NCBI GenBank assembly: GCA_030550695.1
Contig: JAUQOX010000211.1
Span: forward strand, 1-5,157
Source: Gemmatimonadota bacterium
GTDB taxonomy: Bacteria > Gemmatimonadota > Gemmatimonadetes > Longimicrobiales > Gaopeijiaceae
Direction of reading: 5' to 3'
DNA: 5,157 nucleotides
The position numbers and the translations under genes are program-made. The notes beneath the pieces were generated by a model. The model was not told where the DNA came from. It worked only from the letters and a program-made list of their open reading frames with translations, and searched no databases. Positions 1-5,157 of this stretch are shown one piece after another; position 1 is the first letter of the stretch; each line of letters begins with the position of its first letter.

Positions 1-731
1 GGGGAGCGCTGCTCCTGGCCGCCTTGGCGGTAGGGCGAGCGGTGTGGGAAGGACGGGAGCCGGCGGGGGATCCCTTGGGGCAGGCCCCGGACCTTGGCGG
101 CGAACTCCTGGAGCGGAGCCGGCAAGCCCGTGCCATTTCCGCCGACCGCCGAAGGCCCTTGGCCCCTGGCGACCGACTGGACCCCAACCGGGCGGATGAG
201 GCCGCCCTGGAACGTTTGCCCGGGGTGGGGCCTGCCGTGGCCCGCGCCATCGTGGAGCATCGGCAAGCGCGGGGGGGGTACGCCCGCCCCGAGGATCTCC
301 TGGGGGTCCGGGGGATCGGGCCCGCCACCCTGGAACGGATCCGGCCCTTTCTGGACTTCGGGGCGGGGGTGCCGCCGGAGCTCCGGAGACCTGCCGGCCC
401 GCCGGCGGGTGGAGGGGGGAGCTCCTTTCGATTCGGTACCTCCCCCCGCCCCCCGGGCGCGGGGCCGGGGGCGGAGGGGGCGCCGGGTGACGGGAGCGTG
501 GCCGAGGGGCGAGGGCCGGCCGGCTTCCGTTCTCCTGCCCCCCTGGACGTGAACCGGGCCACGGAAGAAGAGCTCAGGGCGCTGCCGGGGATCGGCCCGG
601 CCCTGGCCGCGAGAATCGTGGAAAGCCGCACCCGGCAAGGGCCCTTTCGAACTCCCGAGGATCTTCTCCGAGTCAAGGGGATCGGGCCCGCCACCCTGGA
701 ACGGATCCGGCCGTGGATCGTGGTCCGCTGA
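1..731 (+). CDS. comEA: ComEA-like DNA-binding protein with two helix-hairpin-helix units (5' end missing)
   Basis: Likely a membrane-anchored, DNA-binding competence protein that captures incoming double-stranded DNA outside the cytoplasm. The frame is read from base 3 and stays open to the window edge. Its first residues, GALLLAALAVGRAVW, look like the end of a transmembrane anchor. The TTG at 24 lies inside this hydrophobic stretch and is not a credible start, so the true start is upstream of the window. Two ComEA-type units follow, at 177-353 and 543-719. Each has the LDxNRA opening, an LPGxGPA hairpin, a PEDLL segment and a second hairpin, GIGPATLERIRP. A 63-residue linker rich in Gly, Pro and Ala separates them. 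The second unit ends three residues before the stop, so the C terminus is complete. Most ComEA proteins carry a single unit, so the doubled architecture is less usual. The family call is confident. A role in transformation is inferred from the family and from the adjacent pilus genes. No terminator is obvious after the stop. Confidence 0.85.
   Translation, partial: GALLLAALAVGRAVWEGREPAGDPLGQAPDLGGELLERSRQARAISADRRRPLAPGDRLDPNRADEAALERLPGVGPAVARAIVEHRQARGGYARPEDLLGVRGIGPATLERIRPFLDFGAGVPPELRRPAGPPAGGGGSSFRFGTSPRPPGAGPGAEGAPGDGSVAEGRGPAGFRSPAPLDVNRATEEELRALPGIGPALAARIVESRTRQGPFRTPEDLLRVKGIGPATLERIRPWIVVR
177..353 (+). repeat. First copy of the duplicated ComEA helix-hairpin-helix unit
   Basis: This is a 59-codon unit inside the comEA-like gene. 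It aligns without gaps to 543-719, exactly 366 bp downstream, with about 37 of 59 residues identical by eye. It contains the hairpins LPGVGPAVARAI and GIGPATLERIRP. The conserved glycines of such hairpins normally contact the DNA phosphate backbone without sequence specificity. Confidence 0.85.
311..346 (+). repeat. 36-bp perfect direct repeat, copy 1
   Basis: These 36 bases are identical to 677-712 and in the same reading frame. They encode the GIGPATLERIRP hairpin of the first ComEA unit. The bases on either side (310 versus 676, and 347 versus 713) differ, so the exact match ends at these limits. Confidence 0.95.
543..719 (+). repeat. Second copy of the duplicated ComEA helix-hairpin-helix unit
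   Basis: This is the second 59-codon unit, with hairpins LPGIGPALAARI and GIGPATLERIRP. It keeps the glycines and the PEDLL segment of the first unit. It differs mainly at surface positions in the first helices. Both copies look functional, with no lost hairpin. Confidence 0.85.
677..712 (+). repeat. 36-bp perfect direct repeat, copy 2
   Basis: This is the second copy of the exact 36-base repeat, 366 bp downstream of the first. It encodes the same 12 residues with identical codons, including at freely variable third positions. Confidence 0.95.
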
Positions 732-743
732 AGAGACGCTGAG

Positions 744-772
744 TTGACCTCCCTGGGGAAAGCCCGTATGTT
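744..772 (+). promoter_or_regulatory. Sigma70-like promoter candidate for pilBTC
   Basis: A -35 box TTGACC (744-749, five of six consensus bases) and a -10 box TATGTT (767-772, four of six, with the first, second and last bases all matching) are separated by the ideal 17 bp. Transcription would begin near 779-781, about 12 bp plus the promoter length past the comEA stop. That would give pilB a leader of roughly 245 nt. This is the best promoter match I found in the window, but it is a by-eye call. Confidence 0.5.
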
Positions 773-815
773 GCCCCTTAGAAACGGATGTTTGGGCAAA
801 GGATCCCGTCGATTC

Positions 816-843
816 TTGAGTTTCCTTCTTCGGTTTCTCTATT
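816..843 (+). promoter_or_regulatory. Second, weaker sigma70-like promoter candidate
   Basis: TTGAGT (816-821) and TCTATT (838-843) are 16 bp apart, each matching four of six consensus bases. They lie in the most AT-rich part of the gap. They could serve as an alternative or tandem promoter for pilB, giving a leader of about 170 nt. The -10 lacks the important second-position A, so support is modest. Confidence 0.25.
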
Positions 844-885
844 CTTCAGAGGTAAGGCCGGGGCACCGGACGTAGCCTTTGTCGG

Positions 886-932
886 ACACCCTCCGCCCAT
901 TTCCCGCCTGGAGGGCAGGGCGGTGGGGGTTT
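886..932 (+). terminator. Terminator-like or attenuator-like hairpin in the pilB leader
   Basis: CCGCCC (893-898) pairs with GGGCGG (918-923). The helix continues past one T-T mismatch with CCC (889-891) against GGG (925-927), then past a second mismatch with two more pairs. A small CCC/GGG stem (903-905 with 913-915) can form in the apical loop. The T-rich stretch TTTCCTTT runs from 930 to 937. It is interrupted by two C bases, so this is a weak intrinsic terminator at best. It could act as an attenuator between the promoter and pilB. In DNA this GC-rich, such stems can also arise by chance. Confidence 0.3.
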
Positions 933-979
933 CCTTTCCGGCTCATGGGGGACAAGGCCTCCCTGGCAAGGCCTGGGGT

Positions 980-996
980 GCCGGGCTCGCCCCGGC
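980..996 (+). other. GC-rich hairpin just upstream of the pilB start
   Basis: GCCGGG (980-985) and CCCGGC (991-996) form a perfect 6-bp all-GC stem with a 5-base loop. It ends 27 bases before the pilB ATG. It is close enough to influence ribosome access, but no partner structure that would switch it is evident. Confidence 0.3.
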
Positions 997-1023
997 CGGC
1001 TCGATCGGGAAAGACGGGTGATC

Positions 1024-2745
1024 ATGGCAACCAACGTGGCTCAGGATCGTCTCGGGGAGCTTTTCGTTCGGGAGGGGCTGATCACCGAAGCCCAGCTTCA
1101 GGAGGCCCTTCGAGAAGCCAAAGCCAGCAAGACCCGGATCGGCTACGCCTTGGTGAAACTCGGTTTCGTGGCCGAAGACGAGCTGACCCGGGCCTTGGCC
1201 AAACAGTTCCGGGTCCCGGCCGTGGACCTGAGCAAGGTCAAGATCGAGGAGAAGATCCTCAAGCTCATCCCGGAAGACGTGGCCCTGAAACACCGGGTCC
1301 TCCCCTTGAGGAAGCTCGGGCGGACCCTCACGGTGGCCATGGCCAACCCCACGGACATGGGGGCCATCGACAACCTGAAGTTCATCACCCGCTGCGAGAT
1401 CGAGCCCGTCATCGTAGGGGAGTACACCCTCCAGAAGTATCTGGAGGAGTACTACGGGATGGGGGAGACGAGCCTCAAGGAGGTCCTCGGAGACCTCCTG
1501 GACGAAGAAGTGGAGGTCCTCGAGGACCGGGAAGAGGATGTGTCCGTGGCCGCCCTGGAGGCGGCGGTGGAAGACGCCCCGGTGGTGAAGTTCATCAACG
1601 GACTCCTCACCGACGCCGTCCTCAAAGGGGCCAGCGATATCCACATCGAGCCCTACGAAAAGGAGATCCGTATCCGGTATCGGATCGACGGGGCCCTCAG
1701 GGAGGTCATGAAACCGCCGCTCAAGATGAAGGCGGCGCTCACGTCCCGGATCAAGATTCTCGCCGACCTCAACATCGCCGAACGCCGTGTGCCCCAGGAC
1801 GGGCGCATCAAGCTGAAGATGAAGAACAAGGTGGTGGACTTCCGGGTCTCCACCCTTCCGGTGATCTTCGGTGAAAAGATCGTGCTCCGGATCCTGGACA
1901 AGGGGAACCTCACCTTCGATCTGTCGCAATTCGGATTCGAGCCGAAGGCCGAAAAGGATTTCATGGCGGCCATCGCCAACCCCTACGGCATGGTGTTGGT
2001 GACGGGCCCCACCGGGTCGGGGAAGACCACCACGCTCTATTCCGCCCTCTCCAAGGTGAACACCGAAGAGGTGAACATCATGACGGCGGAAGACCCCGTG
2101 GAGTACAACCTCCACGGGATCAACCAGGTGCAGGTCCGGAACGAGATCGGCATGACCTTCGCCGCGGCCCTGAAGGCCTTCCTCCGGCAGGATCCCAACA
2201 TCATCATGGTGGGGGAGATCCGGGACATCGAAACCGGCAGCATTGCCATCAAGGCCGCCCTCACGGGCCACCTTGTCCTTTCCACCCTTCACACCAACGA
2301 CGCCCCCTCCACGGTGACCCGCCTCATCGACATGGGGCTGGAGCCCTTCAACGTGGCGGCGGCCCTCAACCTGGTCACGGCCCAGCGGCTCGTGCGGCGG
2401 ATCTGCAAGAACTGCAAGGTGGACTGGACCGACCGTTACACCGACGAAGAGCTCCAGATGGCCAAGCTCCCCCCCGGCTGGCTGGATCAGCACCGCCTTT
2501 ACAAGGGGGAAGGGTGCGACCAGTGCAACGGGACCGGCTACAAAGGACGCCAGGGGCTCTACGAGGTGATGGCCATGAGCTCCCGCCTCCGGAAGCTCAT
2601 CATGCAGAGTGCAGGGACCGACGAACTGCGGGAGGCAGCCATCGAGGAGGGGATGCTTACCCTCCGCATGGACGGCCTGAAGAAGATCGAGCGGGGAATC
2701 ACCACCCTGGAAGAGGTCATGAAGGAGACGGCCGCGGGCGCGTGA
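1024..2745 (+). CDS. pilB: Type IV pilus extension ATPase PilB
   Basis: Cytoplasmic hexameric ATPase that drives pilin polymerisation through PilC. The product is 573 residues, normal for PilB. An N-terminal MshEN-type domain has two 24-residue motifs (residues 9-32 and 38-61) with a 5-residue spacer, the arrangement known to bind c-di-GMP. An acidic linker lies near 160-172, and the SDIHIEP segment of the N2 domain near 204-210. The ATPase core has Walker A GPTGSGKT (328-335, Lys334), an Asp box with EDPVEY from Glu356, Walker B with Glu398 in MVGEIRD, and a His box with His416 and His423. Two CxxC pairs (Cys461/464 and Cys498/501) form the zinc site typical of PilB/GspE and absent from PilT. 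ATG at 1024 is preferred because it gives the usual MATN..RLGE start. A GTG at 1018 would add two residues and is better spaced from GGGAAAG (1007-1013), so it remains possible. GspE is the alternative family, but pilT and pilC next door favour PilB. Confidence 0.96.
   Translation: MATNVAQDRLGELFVREGLITEAQLQEALREAKASKTRIGYALVKLGFVAEDELTRALAKQFRVPAVDLSKVKIEEKILKLIPEDVALKHRVLPLRKLGRTLTVAMANPTDMGAIDNLKFITRCEIEPVIVGEYTLQKYLEEYYGMGETSLKEVLGDLLDEEVEVLEDREEDVSVAALEAAVEDAPVVKFINGLLTDAVLKGASDIHIEPYEKEIRIRYRIDGALREVMKPPLKMKAALTSRIKILADLNIAERRVPQDGRIKLKMKNKVVDFRVSTLPVIFGEKIVLRILDKGNLTFDLSQFGFEPKAEKDFMAAIANPYGMVLVTGPTGSGKTTTLYSALSKVNTEEVNIMTAEDPVEYNLHGINQVQVRNEIGMTFAAALKAFLRQDPNIIMVGEIRDIETGSIAIKAALTGHLVLSTLHTNDAPSTVTRLIDMGLEPFNVAAALNLVTAQRLVRRICKNCKVDWTDRYTDEELQMAKLPPGWLDQHRLYKGEGCDQCNGTGYKGRQGLYEVMAMSSRLRKLIMQSAGTDELREAAIEEGMLTLRMDGLKKIERGITTLEEVMKETAAGA
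1048..1206 (+). other. MshEN-type c-di-GMP-binding region of PilB
   Basis: These 53 codons encode two tandem 24-residue motifs. Both follow the pattern R-[LI]-G, then two hydrophobics, a Gly at position 10, two hydrophobics, and Leu at positions 17 and 21. The second ends in the consensus Gln (Gln61), whereas the first ends in Ala32. The five-residue spacer KASKT has the canonical length. Binding to c-di-GMP is established for this fold in MshE and several PilB proteins. For this protein it is inferred. Confidence 0.75.
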
Positions 2746-2790
2746 CGAAACGGGCGCAAGGCCCCGACGAACGGAAGACGAATCTCGCTT

Positions 2791-3912
2791 ATGGAACTGC
2801 GCACTCCCCCCAAGACCCCTCCTCAGCCCCCGTCGGAACTGAGCCTACGTGTCCTCCTCCAGGAAATGATCCAGAAGGGCGCCTCGGACCTCCACATCAC
2901 GGTGGGGGAACGCCCGAAGCTCCGGGTGGACGGAGATCTGGTGAATTCTCAGGTGAACCATGTGTTGACCCCCCGGGACACCCTCCAGTTGGCCTATTCG
3001 ATCCTTACCGAGAACCAGAAGAAGCGCTTCGAGACCGAAGACGAGCTGGATTTCTCCTTCGGGGTGCAAAACCTGTCCCGCTTCCGGGGGAACGTCTACA
3101 AGCAACGGGGCTGCGTGGCCATGGCCATTCGGCAGATCCCCTATGAGATCGTCTCCATCGAGAAGCTGGGCCTGCCGCCTATCCTCAACAAGCTGGCAGA
3201 ACGCCCCCGGGGGTTGGTCCTGGTGACGGGGCCGACGGGATCGGGGAAGTCCACCACCCTGGCGGCCATGGTGGACAAGATCAACCGGGAACGGCGGGGA
3301 CACATCATCACCATCGAAGACCCCATCGAGTTCATCCACCGGCACCAGAACTGCATCGTGAACCAGCGGGAGGTAGGGGCCGACACCCGGAGCTTTGCCG
3401 CGGCGCTCAAGTACGCTCTCCGGCAGGACCCCGACGTGATCCTCATCGGGGAGATGCGGGACCTGGAGACCATTTCCGCGGCCCTGACCATCGCCGAGAC
3501 CGGCCACCTGGTCCTGGCCACCCTCCACACCAACTCCGCGGCCGAATCCATCAACCGCATCATCGATGCCTTCCCCTCGCACCAGCAGGGGCAGATCCGG
3601 GCCCAGTTGGCTTTCGTGCTGGAAGGGGTGGTCACCCAGACGCTCCTTCCCAGGGCCAAGGGGAGGGGGCGGGTGGTGGCGGCGGAGGTGATGATCTGCA
3701 CCCCGGCCATCCGCTCGGTGATCCGGGACGACAAGATCCACCAGATCTACTCCCTCATGCAGGCAGGGAAGAAGCACGGGATGCAGACCTTGAACGATGC
3801 CTTGGCCAGCTTGGTCATGAGGGGCGAGGTGACGGTGGAGGAGGCGGTGAAGCGCTCTTCGGATCCCAACGAGCTGCTCCGGGCGGTGGGAGAGCCGGTG
3901 CCTACGGACTAA
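2791..3912 (+). CDS. pilT: Type IV pilus retraction ATPase PilT
   Basis: Cytoplasmic hexameric ATPase that depolymerises the pilus, giving twitching motility and pulling in bound DNA or surfaces. The product is 373 residues, slightly longer than typical PilT. The N2-type PAS-like domain has GASDLHITVGERPKLRVDG near residues 30-48. The ATPase core follows, with Walker A GPTGSGKST (147-155, Lys153), Asp box IEDPIEF (Glu176, Asp177), Walker B LIGEMRD (Glu221) and His box (His239, His246). The C-terminal retraction signature AIRSVIR (306-312) and GMQTLNDAL (from 330) separate PilT from PilB, as does the lack of a zinc site and MshEN domain. ATG at 2791 is the only ATG, GTG or TTG between the in-frame pilB stop and codon 26, so the start is secure. 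It leaves a proline-rich tail of about 16 residues. The likely Shine-Dalgarno, GGAAG (2773-2777), is weak and rather far away. The gene lies 45 bp after pilB and is surely in one operon with it. PilU is a less likely alternative. Confidence 0.96.
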   Translation: MELRTPPKTPPQPPSELSLRVLLQEMIQKGASDLHITVGERPKLRVDGDLVNSQVNHVLTPRDTLQLAYSILTENQKKRFETEDELDFSFGVQNLSRFRGNVYKQRGCVAMAIRQIPYEIVSIEKLGLPPILNKLAERPRGLVLVTGPTGSGKSTTLAAMVDKINRERRGHIITIEDPIEFIHRHQNCIVNQREVGADTRSFAAALKYALRQDPDVILIGEMRDLETISAALTIAETGHLVLATLHTNSAAESINRIIDAFPSHQQGQIRAQLAFVLEGVVTQTLLPRAKGRGRVVAAEVMICTPAIRSVIRDDKIHQIYSLMQAGKKHGMQTLNDALASLVMRGEVTVEEAVKRSSDPNELLRAVGEPVPTD

Positions 3913-3918
3913 AGGGGC

Positions 3919-3923
3919 GGAGG
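3919..3923 (+). promoter_or_regulatory. Ribosome-binding site of pilC
   Basis: GGAGG lies four bases before the pilC ATG, inside the 15-bp gap after the pilT stop. It is the strongest Shine-Dalgarno in front of any gene in the window. It sits in a 10-base stretch (3916-3925) that recurs exactly at 5148-5157. Confidence 0.8.
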
Positions 3924-3927
3924 CCCA

Positions 3928-5133
3928 ATGCCCAAATTCGTCTACAGCGCCCGCCCGGCCACCGGCGGGGACATCCAGCGGGGAGAGCTGGAGGTCAAGA
4001 GCAAGGAAGAGGTCCTGGCCTACCTGCATCGGCAGAAGCTGATCCCCGTTTCGGTGCGCCAGAAGGATGCGGGGATCACCATCCAGTTCGGCTCGGGGGT
4101 CTCCACCCGGGACATCGTCATCTTCACCCGCCAGTTCGCCACGATGATCAATTCAGGGCTCCCCCTGGTGCAGAGCCTCGACATCCTGGCCGAGCAGACG
4201 GAGAACCAGGCCCTCCGGAAAGTGATCCAGGAGGTCCTCTACGACGTGGAGTCGGGGAACACGCTGGCCGACGCCCTGGGCAAGCACCCCAAGGTGTTCA
4301 CCGAGCTCTACGTGAACATGGTGGCGGCAGGCGAGGCGGGGGGTATTCTGGATACCATCCTCCTCCGGCTGGCCACCTTCCTGGAAAAGAACGACGCCCT
4401 GGTCCGCAAGATCAAAGGGGCCATGATCTACCCGGCGGTGATCTTCACGGTGGCCATCCTGGCCGTGGTGGTCCTGCTGGTCTTCGTGATCCCGACCTTC
4501 CAGAACATGTTCGAGTCGGCGGGGATCCCCCTGCCGCTCCCCACCCAACTGGTCATCAACCTGTCCCGCTTCCTCCAGGGGTATTGGTGGGCCCTGGGGG
4601 CCGGGGTGGTGGGGTTGGTTTTCCTGATCCGGCAAACCTATCAGACCCCGGCCGGGCGGTTGGCCATCGACAAGGTCCTCCTCAACCTCCCCATTTTGGG
4701 AGACCTCCAGCGCAAAGCCGCCGTGGCCCGCTTCACCCGCACCCTGGGCACGCTGGTTTCTTCAGGGGTTTCCATCCTGGACGGGCTGGAGATCACGGCG
4801 AAAACCGCCGGCAACCGGGTCATCCACGACGCCGTCATGGGGTCCCGGGCTTCCATCGCCGGGGGGGAGACCATCTCCGGTCCCCTCAAGGAATCGGGGG
4901 TGTTCCCCCCCATGGTGGTGCAGATGATCAACGTGGGGGAGCAGACGGGGGGCCTGGACGAGATGCTCACCAAGATCGCCGACTTCTACGACGAGGAGGT
5001 GGACGCGGCGGTGGAGGCCCTCTTGGCCGCCATGGAGCCCATCATGATCGTGGTGCTGGGGGTGGTGGTGGGGGGGATGATCGTGTCCATGTACCTGCCC
5101 ATCTTCGACATGATCAACGCCGTCCAGGGGTAG
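3928..5133 (+). CDS. pilC: Type IV pilus inner-membrane platform protein PilC
   Basis: Polytopic inner-membrane protein on which PilB and PilT act to assemble and disassemble the pilus; member of the GspF/PilC family. The product is 401 residues, the normal family length. It opens with the usual MPKFVYSAR and GELE segments. Two T2SSF domains follow. The first cytoplasmic domain contains TRQFATMINSGLPLVQSLDIL and runs to about residue 165. The second starts near 269 with the parallel segment FTRTLGTLVSSGVSILDGLEI. Three hydrophobic membrane segments are visible: about 170-188 (after KGAMIYPAV), 218-234 and 372-390. The ending, MYLPIFDMINAVQG, is typical of the family and shows a complete C terminus. 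The gene starts 15 bp after pilT behind a good Shine-Dalgarno, as the third gene of the operon. GspF is the family alternative, but the neighbouring pilB and pilT make PilC far more likely. Confidence 0.96.
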   Translation: MPKFVYSARPATGGDIQRGELEVKSKEEVLAYLHRQKLIPVSVRQKDAGITIQFGSGVSTRDIVIFTRQFATMINSGLPLVQSLDILAEQTENQALRKVIQEVLYDVESGNTLADALGKHPKVFTELYVNMVAAGEAGGILDTILLRLATFLEKNDALVRKIKGAMIYPAVIFTVAILAVVVLLVFVIPTFQNMFESAGIPLPLPTQLVINLSRFLQGYWWALGAGVVGLVFLIRQTYQTPAGRLAIDKVLLNLPILGDLQRKAAVARFTRTLGTLVSSGVSILDGLEITAKTAGNRVIHDAVMGSRASIAGGETISGPLKESGVFPPMVVQMINVGEQTGGLDEMLTKIADFYDEEVDAAVEALLAAMEPIMIVVLGVVVGGMIVSMYLPIFDMINAVQG

Positions 5134-5147
5134 GGAGTTCCGGATCC

Positions 5148-5157
5148 GGCGGAGGCC
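5148..5157 (+). promoter_or_regulatory. Probable ribosome-binding site of the next gene, outside the window
   Basis: GGCGGAGGCC ends the window 15 to 24 bases after the pilC stop. It is identical to the 10 bases around the pilC Shine-Dalgarno (3916-3925), which lie two bases before the pilC ATG. A downstream co-transcribed gene should therefore start within a few bases of the window end. A pilS-type sensor kinase is a reasonable guess from gene order in deltaproteobacteria, but no coding sequence is visible. Confidence 0.55.

Larger units (their letters stand above)
732..1023 (+). other. Non-coding leader region between comEA and pilB
   Basis: This gap of about 290 bp holds no convincing gene. 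Its first 120 bases are clearly less GC-rich than the rest of the window (T-rich at 813-848) and carry two promoter candidates. The rest, from about 850, is very GC-rich and rich in short inverted repeats: 854-879 (AAGG/CCTT around a CCGG/CCGG hairpin), 886-930, 955-974 and 980-996. CAAGGCCT occurs twice, at 953-960 and 967-974. No known riboswitch consensus could be matched by eye. Confidence 0.6.

Noticed and set aside
24..26. TTG as the start of the comEA-like gene
   Set aside because: The frame is open upstream to the window edge and the preceding codons encode hydrophobic residues (ALLLAAL) that continue a membrane anchor. The real start is outside the window.
271..278. A run of eight G in comEA as a phase-variation switch
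   Set aside because: Runs of six or seven G also occur at 414-419, 4861-4867 and 5070-5076, so these look like ordinary glycine and arginine codons in high-GC DNA. No out-of-frame or variable state is visible.
732..797. An intrinsic terminator after comEA
   Set aside because: Only a 4-bp GGGG/CCCC pairing (755-758 with 774-777) was found, with a long loop and no T tract, so nothing supports termination here.
964..980. A sigma54 promoter (TGGCAAG followed by GGGGTGC) upstream of pilB
   Set aside because: The -24 part resembles the consensus, but the GC doublet is not at the required distance and the TTGC-like -12 element is missing.
790..1010. A c-di-GMP (GEMM-type) riboswitch in the pilB leader
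   Set aside because: GGGCAAAGG at 794-802 resembles one conserved piece, but the GACGCAAAGCC-like core and the later GGTAGCCGGGT-like segment could not be found in the right order. A covariance-model search would settle it.
1018..1020. GTG as the preferred start of pilB
   Set aside because: It is only two codons upstream of an ATG, and the ATG gives the N terminus usual for the family. The GTG is somewhat better placed relative to GGGAAAG, so it is kept as an alternative rather than excluded.
788..1021. A 77-codon open frame in the pilB leader, ending just before the pilB ATG
   Set aside because: Its third codon positions show none of the strong G/C preference of the neighbouring genes, it has no good ribosome-binding site, and the product has no recognisable features. 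It is most likely chance.
943..2493. A long reverse-strand open frame opposite pilB
   Set aside because: It is the antisense shadow of GC-rich pilB codons. The product is a low-complexity, His/Asp/Gly/Leu-rich sequence without domains, while the forward frame is an unmistakable PilB.
2845..4029. A long reverse-strand open frame opposite pilT
   Set aside because: It is an antisense shadow of the same kind, overlapping the whole of pilT and the start of pilC, with no recognisable motif.

Overview
This is a high-GC bacterial window in which every recognisable gene lies on the + strand. It holds the 3' part of a comEA-like DNA-binding protein gene (1-731), a leader of about 290 bp without a convincing gene (732-1023), and then three intact type IV pilus motor genes in the order pilB (1024-2745), pilT (2791-3912) and pilC (3928-5133). 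The window ends 24 bases after pilC, on a sequence that repeats the pilC ribosome-binding site. A further gene therefore probably starts just outside.

Organism: the order pilB-pilT-pilC, a PilB with an N-terminal MshEN-type domain, and the GC-rich codon use fit a deltaproteobacterial (Desulfobacterota or Myxococcota-like) chromosome. In such genomes pilS/pilR often follow pilC. This is inference from gene order and protein style. The sequence alone does not fix the phylum.

How the genes work together: PilB is the hexameric ATPase that powers pilus extension. PilT is the antagonistic ATPase that powers retraction. PilC is the inner-membrane platform protein that both motors act on. The ComEA-like protein has a membrane-anchor segment and two separate helix-hairpin-helix DNA-binding units. 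It would sit outside the cytoplasm and capture DNA, which gives a plausible but unproven link between this pilus locus and DNA uptake.

Regulation: a sigma70-like promoter (744-772) lies 12 bp after the comEA stop, with a second weaker candidate at 816-843. Either would give the pilBTC transcript an unusually long leader that can form GC-rich hairpins, one of them followed by a T-rich stretch. PilB also carries the tandem 24-residue motifs of the c-di-GMP-binding MshEN fold, so control by c-di-GMP at the protein level is likely.

Novelty: the locus is mostly a conventional pilus motor operon. The points most worth a second look are the internally duplicated ComEA with a perfect 36-bp DNA repeat, the structured pilB leader, and the slightly degenerate first MshEN motif of PilB. 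I found no CRISPR array, tRNA, rRNA, insertion sequence or clearly novel system.
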